64,000 nucleotides of DNA from CAYGAG01 sp964347765 (GTDB taxonomy: Archaea > Thermoproteota > Bathyarchaeia > Bathyarchaeales > Bathycorpusculaceae), in NCBI GenBank assembly GCA_964347765.1, contig CAYGAG010000005.1:22385-86384 (forward strand). The letters are read 5' to 3'. The notes under the pieces were generated by a model, which saw only the letters and a list, made by a program, of their open reading frames with translations, had not been told where the DNA came from and did not search any database. Shown piece by piece: positions 1 through 7,983 of this stretch (the first letter of the stretch is position 1; every line of letters starts with the position of its first letter). A program made the position numbers and the translations under genes.

Positions 1-1356
1 ATAAATTTGAAGACGGAAGCGGATAAGGGAGTTGAAGGAACCCGAATACGAAAAGTTGTAGTCGTCAAGAGACTGGGGATTGACGTGCATTTCACGGAAG
101 GCAGAGATCTATGGTGGCACGAACTTATGGAGGATGTTGGCAGTTACTGTGAGCCAGAATGGATGGACGCTGAAGAACCGATATTCATACTTTACACCAG
201 TGGTACAACAGGCAAACCAAAGGGAGTCCAACATAATACAGGCGGATATACAGTGCAAGCATACTGGACTACAAAGTGGGACTTCGACCTCCATGATGAT
301 GACGTCTTCTGGTGCACAGCTGACATTGGCTGGATCACAGGTCACACCTACGGTTGCTATGGTCCTCTCTTATGCGGTGCCACCCAACTTGAGTATGAGG
401 GCGCCCCAGACTTCCCTCAAGAAGATAGATGGTGGAGCATAGTGGAAGAATTCGGCATAACAGTGTTCTACACTGCACCGACAGCAATACGTATGTTCAT
501 GAAATGGGGTGAGGAGTGGCCCCGGAAACACAACTTGAACAGCATCAGAATCTTAGGAACGGTTGGCGAACCGATAAACGAAGAGGCATGGTTGTGGTAT
601 TTCAATAAGATCGGTGGTGGAAGATGCCCAATAATCGACACTTGGTGGCAAACTGAGACTGGTGGAACCCTCATAAACTCACTGCCGGGTATTGGTCCGT
701 TTATCCCAACTGTAGCAGGAAGAGGATTTCCAGGAACAAGCCCTAAGATTCTAGATGAATCTGGAAACCATTTGTCAGTTGGTGAAGGCGGTTACTTAGT
801 AGAGAGGACACCATTTCCACCTGGGATGCTCAGGAATGTTTGGCGAAATCCAGAGAGATATAAAGAGTACTTCAGCGTTTACAGCAAAGAGTATTACTAT
901 ACTAGCGACGGAGCACGCAAATGGGATGATATGGGAAACATTCGACTAACTGGTAGAGTTGACGACGTAATGAAAGTTGCAGGCCACCGATTGTCCACAG
1001 CAGAGCTTGAAAACGCATTAGCTAGCCATGACTCAGTCGTAGAATGCGCAGTTGTGGCAGCTCCGCATGAAATAAAGGGTGAGGTCCCTATCGCCTTTGT
1101 AACTCTAACAAAGGAAGCGGAGCCTTCAGACCTGCTTAGAAGAGAGTTGGTCAAACATGTCGATGCTACCATAGGGCCAACCGCAAGGCCAGACAAAATA
1201 TTCTTCACCAACGCCCTGCCGAAAACGAGAAGTGGAAAGATCATGCGAAGGATTCTGAAGTCCTTGGTGGGTAATCAGCCCATAGGTGACACAACAACAC
1301 TCATGAACCCCGAGTCAGTCCAGGCCCTAAAAGAAGAAGTCGGTTACGAAGAATAA
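1..1356 (+). CDS. acsA: Acetyl-CoA synthetase (AMP-forming), C-terminal 451 residues; 5' end outside window
   Basis: Activates acetate to acetyl-CoA through acetyl-AMP in the cytoplasm. The frame is open to base 1, so the first residues of the gene lie upstream; full family members are about 630-660 aa. Visible are the P-loop-like adenylation motif YTSGTTGKPKGVQH near visible residue 66, the motif DTWWQTETGG, the hinge region TSDGARKWDDMG, and near the end PKTRSGKIMRRILK, whose Lys is the catalytic lysine that Pat-type enzymes acetylate in bacteria. A Pat-like protein is encoded at 5132-7798. The family call is certain; substrate specificity (acetate versus propionate) is inferred from overall similarity only. 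Confidence 0.95.
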   Translation: MNLKTEADKGVEGTRIRKVVVVKRLGIDVHFTEGRDLWWHELMEDVGSYCEPEWMDAEEPIFILYTSGTTGKPKGVQHNTGGYTVQAYWTTKWDFDLHDDDVFWCTADIGWITGHTYGCYGPLLCGATQLEYEGAPDFPQEDRWWSIVEEFGITVFYTAPTAIRMFMKWGEEWPRKHNLNSIRILGTVGEPINEEAWLWYFNKIGGGRCPIIDTWWQTETGGTLINSLPGIGPFIPTVAGRGFPGTSPKILDESGNHLSVGEGGYLVERTPFPPGMLRNVWRNPERYKEYFSVYSKEYYYTSDGARKWDDMGNIRLTGRVDDVMKVAGHRLSTAELENALASHDSVVECAVVAAPHEIKGEVPIAFVTLTKEAEPSDLLRRELVKHVDATIGPTARPDKIFFTNALPKTRSGKIMRRILKSLVGNQPIGDTTTLMNPESVQALKEEVGYEE

Positions 1357-1479
1357 TGCCACGCAGCGCTTGAACAACGATTTCTCTACTTGTACTTCCA
1401 GCGTGAAACCAGTGGCTAATCAATCACGAACAAGGATAACTTATAAGTTCAACCAAAAGCTTTCGTAGGCGGATTACAG

Positions 1480-2025
1480 GTGAGGGATACTTTGAGAGAG
1501 TTGACACTCAGAATTTCTGATGACCTATACAACTATCTCACTTTCCCCGAGAAATCTCGATTCATAAAAGATAAAGATGAAGCCTTGACCACGGCTCTGG
1601 AGTTTTATAAGAGGTTGGCAATGCATGACTGGCTTCCTTATGTATATCGAATGGGCGGAGAAAGGGTTCTGATATTAGATGTTTCGATGCTGTCCGAATT
1701 CTTTCATTCGTTATCGAATCGTGAGATCTATGACGCAGGAAAGGCCTGCACATTCAAGAGAAAACTCGTGAATCCATTTCTTCAGGGCGTAGATTTCTCA
1801 AGCTTGGAGAACTGGAAAGCTGTGTTAAGGGAACTCGAGATCATGGGATGGGGAGGTTTCTCCCAAGTTGGTAGAGAGATAAAAGTGGAGTCTTGCCCTC
1901 TACCCACACGGTATTTGCAGAGCTATTTTGAGGGCATGTTCAGCTTTTCTTTTGAAAGACACCCTTCAAAGGTTCAAGATACCCGTGTATTTATGGCAAA
2001 AGAGAAACAAGCAAGTTTCGAATAA
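1480..2025 (+). CDS. Uncharacterised 181-aa protein with a short N-terminal RHH-like segment
   Basis: I do not recognise the family. Translation probably starts at GTG 1480, with GGCGG about 10 bases upstream. The first ~45 residues (LRELTLRISDDLYNYL followed by an amphipathic helix with DEALTTALEFYKRL) look like a ribbon-helix-helix strand and helix as in CopG-type proteins. The rest is a mixed alpha/beta domain without obvious catalytic motifs; it has a Trp-Gly-rich patch (EIMGWGGFSQVGREIKVESC). No signal peptide or membrane helix is visible. It lies between acsA and a convergent Lrp gene, so a regulatory role is possible but unproven. Confidence 0.6.
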   Translation: MRDTLRELTLRISDDLYNYLTFPEKSRFIKDKDEALTTALEFYKRLAMHDWLPYVYRMGGERVLILDVSMLSEFFHSLSNREIYDAGKACTFKRKLVNPFLQGVDFSSLENWKAVLRELEIMGWGGFSQVGREIKVESCPLPTRYLQSYFEGMFSFSFERHPSKVQDTRVFMAKEKQASFE

Positions 2026-2027
2026 GC

Positions 2028-2462
2028 TCAAAGCCCTGTCCATGGACATCTCTTGTACGGTCCAATCACAATTGTGACTATTGTTCCTAAGATCCCCTCA
2101 AGTTTCAACTCGTCTTCAAGAAACGTCTTAAGGTCTTCCATCTGTTCGAAGATAACCTCAGCGAAGATGTCTGTGTCGCCGCTTGTTCGATACAACACTT
2201 GAACGTCCGGATGTTCTGATAGGTGATCTACGATTTCCTTTAGGTTGGCTGGCTGCACCCTCAGACCTATGAACGCTTTGATTATGCGTCCCAGCTTGTG
2301 ATAGTCTAGAACAACAGTGAACCTTTCAATGATCCCGTCGCTCAAGAGCTTTTCTATTCTTCTTCTAACAGTAGCTTCATTTGCTCCCACTTCTCTTGCG
2401 ACGTGAATTATTGGTTTTCTAGCATCCTTTTGAAGTGTTTTGATTATTTTCATGTCAAGCAT
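2028..2462 (-). CDS. Lrp/AsnC-family transcriptional regulator
   Basis: A 144-aa regulator of the feast/famine type. Residues about 5-50 form the AsnC helix-turn-helix (KIIKTLQKDARKP, then EVGANEATVRRRIEKL). Residues about 60-135 form the RAM ligand-binding domain (GLRVQPANLKEIVDHL, then SGDTDIFAEVIFE). I prefer the ATG at 2462 because Lrp proteins normally begin with LD-x-K-I; an in-frame GTG lies 11 codons further upstream. It converges on the 1480-2025 gene, with only two bases between the stops. The effector and targets cannot be read from the sequence. Confidence 0.9.
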   Translation of the reverse strand: MLDMKIIKTLQKDARKPIIHVAREVGANEATVRRRIEKLLSDGIIERFTVVLDYHKLGRIIKAFIGLRVQPANLKEIVDHLSEHPDVQVLYRTSGDTDIFAEVIFEQMEDLKTFLEDELKLEGILGTIVTIVIGPYKRCPWTGL

Positions 2463-2743
2463 ATCAATGAACACGGATTTCCACCATCTTAACACCGAAA
2501 ACTCGTTAATGTGCCGTTTTGCTTATACGTTTTTCGGATATTGCATGAAGAAAATCAGGGAAAAACATATAAGGAAACCTCAGAATTCGTCGATCAAATC
2601 GCCGAATGGCGCGAACGCGTGTGCAGACAAGTGTTGGATTTCCGACAAGATCCATCGTTCCTGCGACGATTTCTCCTATAGAAAGTCTTATTTTCAGTGC
2701 ACGTATATTATTAAACTGCATAAGGCTTTGAGTGGTTTAGGAC

Positions 2744-3028
2744 ATGGCTATGGAGAAAATCGCTCGGAAGATACCTGCATCCTTGCGAGATCACGCTTCT
2801 GAAAAGCTGATAGACATAACCCTGAACTCACCAAATGCAGGCAAAATGCCAAGTCAGCTTGCAAAGAGAATTCTCTACTACTGGCAACGGGATCAGCTTT
2901 CCACAGAGGTGGGACTGCAGCGTCTTCTAGAGGCATCCGTTATTCTGGAACCTGGGAAAGTCATAGGTTTAATGGCTGAACTAGGGCTACCTGAAATTGT
3001 GGTTATGCTGAAAGAGACTCAAGGTTGA
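2744..3028 (+). CDS. Small archaeal protein of unknown function (94 aa)
   Basis: A basic, mostly helical protein with no motif I can name. The sequence reads as an ordinary soluble protein (KIPASLRDHASEKLIDITL, later GLMAELGLPEIVVMLKE). A TATA-like element (TATTATTAAACTG at about 2705) lies 30-35 bases upstream of the ATG, suggesting a very short leader; a second ATG sits two codons downstream. It precedes mer but is separated from it by 72 bases, so co-transcription is uncertain. A heat-repeat or small regulatory protein are both possible. Confidence 0.6.
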   Translation: MAMEKIARKIPASLRDHASEKLIDITLNSPNAGKMPSQLAKRILYYWQRDQLSTEVGLQRLLEASVILEPGKVIGLMAELGLPEIVVMLKETQG

Positions 3029-3100
3029 GGACCACACTCTCCCCCCTTTTTAGACTTATAAAACAGAAGAACTTAGGTAGCAGCAGAGAGGGTTGTTCGA

Positions 3101-4117
3101 ATGGTCGAGTTTGGAATAGAGTTTGTTCCTAGAGATCTCTACTGGAAAACGACTTTCTATGCAATTCAAGCTGAGAAAATCGGCTTTGACTACTTGTGGA
3201 TCACAGATCACTTCAACAACAGAAACGTCTATGTTTCTTTAGCCATAACCTCCGCCTACACGGAAAGAATAAAGTTCGGCCCTGGAGTCACAAATCCTTA
3301 CTTGGTTCATCCAGGAGTCACGGCTCAAGCGGTCGCAACACTTAACGAAATAGCACCCGGCAGAGTTGTCTGCGGAATCGGGGCAGGAGATAAGACTACT
3401 CTCCAGACGTTGGATCTGGAACAGAGAAAACCACTTCAAACAATAAGAGAGAGCGTGAAGATCATCCGAGAGATTACTTCTGGAAAAAATGCAGAAATGC
3501 ATGGAGAGATCTTCACGGTCACAGGGGCTAAGCTGAACTTCCGAATGGCGAGTTCCATCCCAGTCTTCATAGGCGCTCAAGGTCCAAAAATGCTGGCGCT
3601 AGCCGCTGAGATAGGTGATGGAGTTCTGATAAATGCCTCCCATCCTAGAGATGTTCGGACGGCAATTACATTCATCAGCAGAGGGTTGGAGAAGACTGAC
3701 AAGAAGATGGATGACGTGACAATTAGTGCCTATACTTCCTTCTCAGTTGCACCGAATCGTGACAAAGCGATCAAGGCAGTGATTCCAGTAGTAGCCTACA
3801 TTGTCGCGGGCTCACCTAGCATAATACTAGAACGCCACGGAATTCCTGTAGAGGTTGCAGCGGATATTCGAAAGGCTATATTGCAGGGAAAATGGAAGAA
3901 AGCCTTCTCTGCAGTGGATTCTCGTATGGTAGAGGCTTTTTCAATCTGCGGCACTCCAGAAATGTGCGCGGAGAAGATTCAAGAACTTATAAAGGTCGGA
4001 GTCAACCAGATAGTTGCAGGGTCACCGATTGGTCCTAATATGAGAGAATCAATCAGCCTAATAGCCATAGAGCTTTTTCCACACTTTAGAGAAGCGATCG
4101 GAGAAAGAAGAAAATGA
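3101..4117 (+). CDS. mer: F420-dependent 5,10-methylene-H4MPT reductase
   Basis: Reduces methylene-tetrahydromethanopterin to methyl-H4MPT with reduced F420, the last C1-reduction step of the archaeal Wood-Ljungdahl branch. At 338 aa it has normal family length. The bacterial-luciferase-like TIM barrel is recognisable throughout: FGIEFVPRDLYW at the N-terminus, DYLWITDHFNNRNVY, FGPGVTNPYLVHPG (the non-prolyl cis-peptide region), CGIGAGDKTTL, IGAQGPKMLALAAEIGDG and AGSPIGPNMRESI near the end. Its stop overlaps the next start (ATGA), so the downstream RAM protein is translationally coupled. F420 dependence is known for the family and not shown by the sequence alone. Confidence 0.92.
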   Translation: MVEFGIEFVPRDLYWKTTFYAIQAEKIGFDYLWITDHFNNRNVYVSLAITSAYTERIKFGPGVTNPYLVHPGVTAQAVATLNEIAPGRVVCGIGAGDKTTLQTLDLEQRKPLQTIRESVKIIREITSGKNAEMHGEIFTVTGAKLNFRMASSIPVFIGAQGPKMLALAAEIGDGVLINASHPRDVRTAITFISRGLEKTDKKMDDVTISAYTSFSVAPNRDKAIKAVIPVVAYIVAGSPSIILERHGIPVEVAADIRKAILQGKWKKAFSAVDSRMVEAFSICGTPEMCAEKIQELIKVGVNQIVAGSPIGPNMRESISLIAIELFPHFREAIGERRK

Positions 4118-4359
4118 TTACAGGTTATGTTTTGCTGAGAATCAAGCCAGGCATGGACAGAAACGTCCTGTATATCGTACGAGAGATTCCTCAAGTGAAG
4201 GTAGTTGAAACAGTCTACGGCGAATATGACATGCTACTTGAAGTGCAGCTGGAAGAATTGGAGGCTTTGGACTCTTTTATCTTCGACACCATAAGGACCA
4301 TTGACGGTGTAGAAAGCACAACAACGCTCATAACCATGAAAGCCCCTGAAGAGGAATGA
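4114..4359 (+). CDS. Stand-alone Lrp/AsnC ligand-binding (RAM) domain protein
   Basis: An 81-aa protein consisting only of the RAM (effector-binding) half of Lrp regulators, without a DNA-binding domain. The beta-alpha-beta pattern is clear (ITGYVLLRIKPGMDRNV, VVETVYGEYDMLLEV, IDGVESTTTLITM). The ATG overlaps the mer stop by four bases. Related stand-alone RAM proteins form decamers that bind small molecules, usually amino acids. Its tight coupling to mer suggests that it senses a metabolite for this operon or modulates a partner Lrp; that is inference. Confidence 0.85.
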   Translation: MITGYVLLRIKPGMDRNVLYIVREIPQVKVVETVYGEYDMLLEVQLEELEALDSFIFDTIRTIDGVESTTTLITMKAPEEE

Positions 4360-4383
4360 CAGACCTGATAGTGTCGTGACCAT

Positions 4384-4809
4384 ATGTTGGAGGACAGAGA
4401 ACCGCCATCAATCGTAAAGGGCATCATGAATAGACCAGTCATAACAATTGACAAAGACCAAACTGCTCAAGAGGCAGCAAAGATCATGAGTGAAAATAAT
4501 ATAGGATGTATTATCGTCATAGATGAAGAAAAAGCGGTGGGGATAGCAACTGAAAGGGACATCCTCCGAAAGGTGGTGGCAAAGAATCTAGACGCATCTG
4601 AAGTGAGAATGGAGGACATTATGAGCAAGCCACTAGCGACCATCAGCGCAGACACTACCATAGTTGAAGCTATTAGAATGATGAAGAAAAATGATGTTCG
4701 ACATTTGCCTATAACACAGAAAGAAGAACTTGTCGGTTTGGTGACTCAGAGAGACCTCCTGCGTGCGCTAGCACTCCATGTTTTGATCTCGTTCCGACCA
4801 CTAAAGTAA
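4384..4809 (+). CDS. Tandem CBS-domain protein
   Basis: A 141-aa protein with two CBS motifs (about residues 10-68 and 76-135) that should fold into one Bateman module binding adenosyl nucleotides. Diagnostic strings are IMNRPVITIDKDQTAQEAAK, AVGIATERDILRKVV, IMSKPLATISADTTIVEA and LVGLVTQRDLLRALA. There is no fused catalytic or DNA-binding domain. It sits between two RAM-domain genes 24 and 17 bases away on the same strand, so it is probably part of the mer operon and an AMP/ATP or SAM sensor. The ligand is unknown. Confidence 0.9.
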   Translation: MLEDREPPSIVKGIMNRPVITIDKDQTAQEAAKIMSENNIGCIIVIDEEKAVGIATERDILRKVVAKNLDASEVRMEDIMSKPLATISADTTIVEAIRMMKKNDVRHLPITQKEELVGLVTQRDLLRALALHVLISFRPLK

Positions 4810-4826
4810 TCGCTGAGGAGATGATT

Positions 4827-5075
4827 TTGACAGTCACTGCATACACTCTCGTTCGAACCGAGCAGCGACAAGTCAGAAAATTGGCAGATGAAATTGAAAA
4901 ACTGCAAGCCGTAATGAAAGCTACGCCTGTATACGGAGAATATGATATAGTGGTCAAGACGGAGACTGAATCAATCAAAGAATTAACTCTATTCATATAT
5001 AACAAACTGAGAAGATTGTCCGGCCTCGCAAAGACAACAACAATGATTGCAATAAAAACAGAAAAGAAGAAATAA
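4827..5075 (+). CDS. Second stand-alone Lrp/AsnC RAM-domain protein
   Basis: An 82-aa RAM-only protein similar in layout to the one at 4114-4359 (VTAYTLVRTEQRQVRKLADEI, PVYGEYDIVVKTETES, LSGLAKTTTMIAIKT). I chose TTG 4827 over ATG 4821 because the Shine-Dalgarno GAGGAG (4815-4820) directly abuts the ATG but is six bases from the TTG. The same GAGGAG-N6-TTG arrangement recurs at other genes here. As with its neighbour, DNA binding is absent; it may hetero-oligomerise with the other RAM protein or with an Lrp regulator. Confidence 0.82.
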   Translation: MTVTAYTLVRTEQRQVRKLADEIEKLQAVMKATPVYGEYDIVVKTETESIKELTLFIYNKLRRLSGLAKTTTMIAIKTEKKK

Positions 5076-5131
5076 AGTACTTGATGGCGAAGTACCCTAA
5101 ATGAAGATTCATCACTTCACAATTAGAAAGA

Positions 5132-7798
5132 TTAGGACAACTTCTTGATTGCCCTTACAGTATCTTCATCAATCGGTTCCAATTGGAAACCTTTCTTAGT
5201 GCAAAGGCTGATCATCTTCTGGTTCTGAGACAAGACATCCCCACCTATCGTCTCCAATCCGATGTCTCTGCCGATCTCAATCACACAGTCGATAAGTCTG
5301 GATCCAAGTCCTAGGGTCTGCCACTGGTCCCCCACAACCACAGCGAACTCTCCACGTTTGCGGCCTGGCTCCACAATCAATCTTGAAACACCGATTATCC
5401 TTCTGTCTTTTCCCTTAGTCTCAGCAATTATTGCGATCTCTCGATCATAATCAATGTTACAGTATCTCACCAAGCTTTCATGAGACATATCTCGGATGAC
5501 TTGAAAGAATCTGAAACGCATTGTCTCCTCAGAAAGCCCTTGAAACAGATCACAGAGGAGGGCTTCATCTTCCGGCTTTATTGGACGGAGTACAACCGAC
5601 GTCCCGTTCCTCAACTCCCAAGGAACCACATACTTCCTGGGATACGGAGCGATTACGAGATTTCTTTGATGCTTATCTTCCTGTGCCTTTCTCTCAGCCT
5701 GAACAACTATTCGAGCATCTACTGCAACAGCTTTGTCCACAGTAACAATGATTGGATTTATATCCATCTCTCTTATCTCAGGGAAATCTATGACCAGTTG
5801 AGAAAACTTCACCAGCATTTCTTCAATGAGTCCAGCACAACCAGAGAAATCGCTAGAACTCATAAACTCATGGAGAACAGACTTCTCCATTAACCGTCGG
5901 GCCAAGACTTGATTCAAGGGCGGAAAACATATGTTTGTATCTTTCAGCAACTCCACATTTACCCCTCCAGTGCCAAACAATATTACAGGACCAAAAAGAG
6001 GAGTCTTCTTCGAACCAATCAGGATCTCGCACCTCTTCCTCTGAACCAGAGGTTGAATAGCAATTCCCCGAAGTTCTGCTTGGGGATTGGATTCATTGAT
6101 TCGCTTGACCAAGTCTCTGAATGACTCTTGCACTTGCTTGGCTGACCAGACATTCAATATCACTCCTTGAGCTTTGGTTTTATGAGTTATCTGAGGAGAC
6201 AGGACCTTCAGAACCACAGGGTACCCCAGTTTAGAGGCAGCGCTTGCAGCTTCTTCAGGGGTCTTGGCTATTAAGGTCTTTGTTGTTGGAATTTTATATG
6301 CTTCCAGAAAACGCAGTGACTCTAGCAGGTCGAGAACTTCGCGTCCTTCCTCTATAGCCTTGCTCAAGACTTCCTTAAGGAAAGTTGGGATCGCTAAGTC
6401 CATAGTGAGTTCCTCCGGCCTCTCGTATAGCAGTTCTAGGTTCTTCGTGTAACTGTGCATGTACATGAAGGTGGAGACAGCTTGTTCCGGTGTAGTAAAG
6501 GCGGGAATGCCCTTCTTCCGCAGAACCTTCCGAGCCCTCCAACATTCATTCTCACCCATCCAGGAGGTCAGAACAGGTTTTCTAGTATTCTTTGCCAGCT
6601 TCACTATGATCTTTGCGGTCTCCACAGGGTCTGCCACTCCTTGAGGAGTGTATATAATCAGAAAGCCGTCGCTTCTGTTGTCCTTGAAACATATCTCCAT
6701 TACATCTTTGAATCTATCCGTAGTGGCTTCCTCCAAGACGTCGATGGGATTCAGAATGCTACAGTATAAAGGCAGAATCTTTTTTAGAGCTTTAACGGTT
6801 TTATTGCTTAACGATGAGAGCTTCCCGCCTTTTGCTATCAAGAAGTCCGTCGCCATAATGCCAGGTCCACCTGCGTTGGTAATTATAGTGAGATTCGGAC
6901 CTTTTGGGTTTGGCTGCATCGCCAGAGCCTCTGCGCAGTTGAAGAGCTCGTCTATGGCTTCGACCCGCACTATCCCTGTACGTCGAAAGGCAGCATCGTA
7001 AACAGCATCCTCTCCACAGAGTGCGCCTGTATGACACAAAGCTGCCTCTGCGCTTTCGCGGAAGCGTCCGGCCTTCACGACAACAATGGGTTTAGCTCTG
7101 GCAAATCCTCTGGCTGCGCTCATGAACTTGCTGGCGTTCTTTATAGATTCAAGATAGAGCACAATACTAGATGTCTGAATATCAGTGCCAAAGTAGTCGA
7201 TCAAGTCTCCAAAATCAACATCCAGCATGGAGCCTACAGAGACTATAGCGCTGAATCCTACGTTGGCCTCTGAAGCCCAATCTAGTACTGACGCACACAG
7301 CGCTGCGCTTTGGGAGATGAAGGCAATTTTGCCCAGCTCAGCTGTCTTGTTCGCGAAAGTGGCGTTGAGTCTTATTCCAGGTCGTATGACTCCAAGGCTG
7401 TTGGGACCGATGATACGCATTTTGTAGTGGTTTCTATGTTCCAGAATCCGTTTCTCAAGATCCTTGCCCTCTTCTCCAGCTTCTCGAAAACCTGCTGAAA
7501 CAACAATTACTCCGGACACACCCATTAACCCGCACTCTTCGATGATCTGTGGTACGGTGTGCGCTGGCGTTGCTACAATCGCAAGATCGACTTGTCGAGG
7601 AATCTTTCTGATGCTTGGGTAGGCGGCTATGCCCTGCACTGTCGGTCGAAAGGGATTCACAGGATAGACAACACCTTTGTAACCGACGCCCACTAAGTTT
7701 TGAAGAAGCCTTGCTCCGAGTGATTTCTCTCTGGTACTCGCACCGATGACAGCTATTCTTCGAGGATTGAAAATTCTATCAAGATTCTCTGTGCCCAT
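5132..7798 (-). CDS. Pat-like protein: ADP-forming acyl-CoA synthetase domains fused to a GNAT acetyltransferase
   Basis: A multidomain protein of 888 aa. In order it has a CoA-binding Rossmann domain (FNPRRIAVIGASTREKSLG), a succinyl-CoA-synthetase-like flavodoxin domain (SQSAALCASVLDWASE; TITNAGGPGIMATDFL), an ATP-grasp domain (LGYPVVLKVLSPQITHKT; EMDINPIIV) and a C-terminal GNAT domain (LRPIKPEDEALL; DQWQTLGLGSRLID). This architecture is that of bacterial Pat/YfiQ, which acetylates the catalytic lysine of acetyl-CoA synthetase; acsA lies nearby. The ATP-grasp/ligase part may be active or only a regulatory acetyl-CoA sensor. I prefer ATG 7798 because the upstream GTG (7867) lies just outside a promoter-like palindrome at 7843-7861. 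Confidence 0.88.
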   Translation of the reverse strand: MGTENLDRIFNPRRIAVIGASTREKSLGARLLQNLVGVGYKGVVYPVNPFRPTVQGIAAYPSIRKIPRQVDLAIVATPAHTVPQIIEECGLMGVSGVIVVSAGFREAGEEGKDLEKRILEHRNHYKMRIIGPNSLGVIRPGIRLNATFANKTAELGKIAFISQSAALCASVLDWASEANVGFSAIVSVGSMLDVDFGDLIDYFGTDIQTSSIVLYLESIKNASKFMSAARGFARAKPIVVVKAGRFRESAEAALCHTGALCGEDAVYDAAFRRTGIVRVEAIDELFNCAEALAMQPNPKGPNLTIITNAGGPGIMATDFLIAKGGKLSSLSNKTVKALKKILPLYCSILNPIDVLEEATTDRFKDVMEICFKDNRSDGFLIIYTPQGVADPVETAKIIVKLAKNTRKPVLTSWMGENECWRARKVLRKKGIPAFTTPEQAVSTFMYMHSYTKNLELLYERPEELTMDLAIPTFLKEVLSKAIEEGREVLDLLESLRFLEAYKIPTTKTLIAKTPEEAASAASKLGYPVVLKVLSPQITHKTKAQGVILNVWSAKQVQESFRDLVKRINESNPQAELRGIAIQPLVQRKRCEILIGSKKTPLFGPVILFGTGGVNVELLKDTNICFPPLNQVLARRLMEKSVLHEFMSSSDFSGCAGLIEEMLVKFSQLVIDFPEIREMDINPIIVTVDKAVAVDARIVVQAERKAQEDKHQRNLVIAPYPRKYVVPWELRNGTSVVLRPIKPEDEALLCDLFQGLSEETMRFRFFQVIRDMSHESLVRYCNIDYDREIAIIAETKGKDRRIIGVSRLIVEPGRKRGEFAVVVGDQWQTLGLGSRLIDCVIEIGRDIGLETIGGDVLSQNQKMISLCTKKGFQLEPIDEDTVRAIKKLS

Positions 7799-7842
7799 CC
7801 CTGAACTTCCCTTATTTCTCCGAAGCCATTGTTGTCTAAACT

Positions 7843-7861
7843 CTGTATATGAAATATACAG
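7843..7861. promoter_or_regulatory. Palindrome over the putative promoter of the Pat-like gene
   Basis: A perfect 8+8 bp inverted repeat, CTGTATAT-GAA-ATATACAG, with its centre 54 bases before the preferred start codon at 7798. Its AT-rich arm also resembles an archaeal TATA box on the minus strand at a suitable distance from a short leader. A dimeric repressor binding here would occlude TBP. The regulator is unknown. Confidence 0.5.
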
Positions 7862-7983
7862 GTCCACTGCTTTTTAATGTTCTTTGAAGCGTTCACTTAG
7901 ATCCCTGCATCTGACTGGATTCACTTCTCGATTGGAGACCTAGTCTTGGTGGTTAGAGGCTGATTTCTAAGGTCTTATGTGAC

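Noticed and set aside
5480..5893. 137-aa plus-strand frame inside the Pat-like gene
   Set aside because: Antisense to a clear multidomain protein; no start signal or motif.
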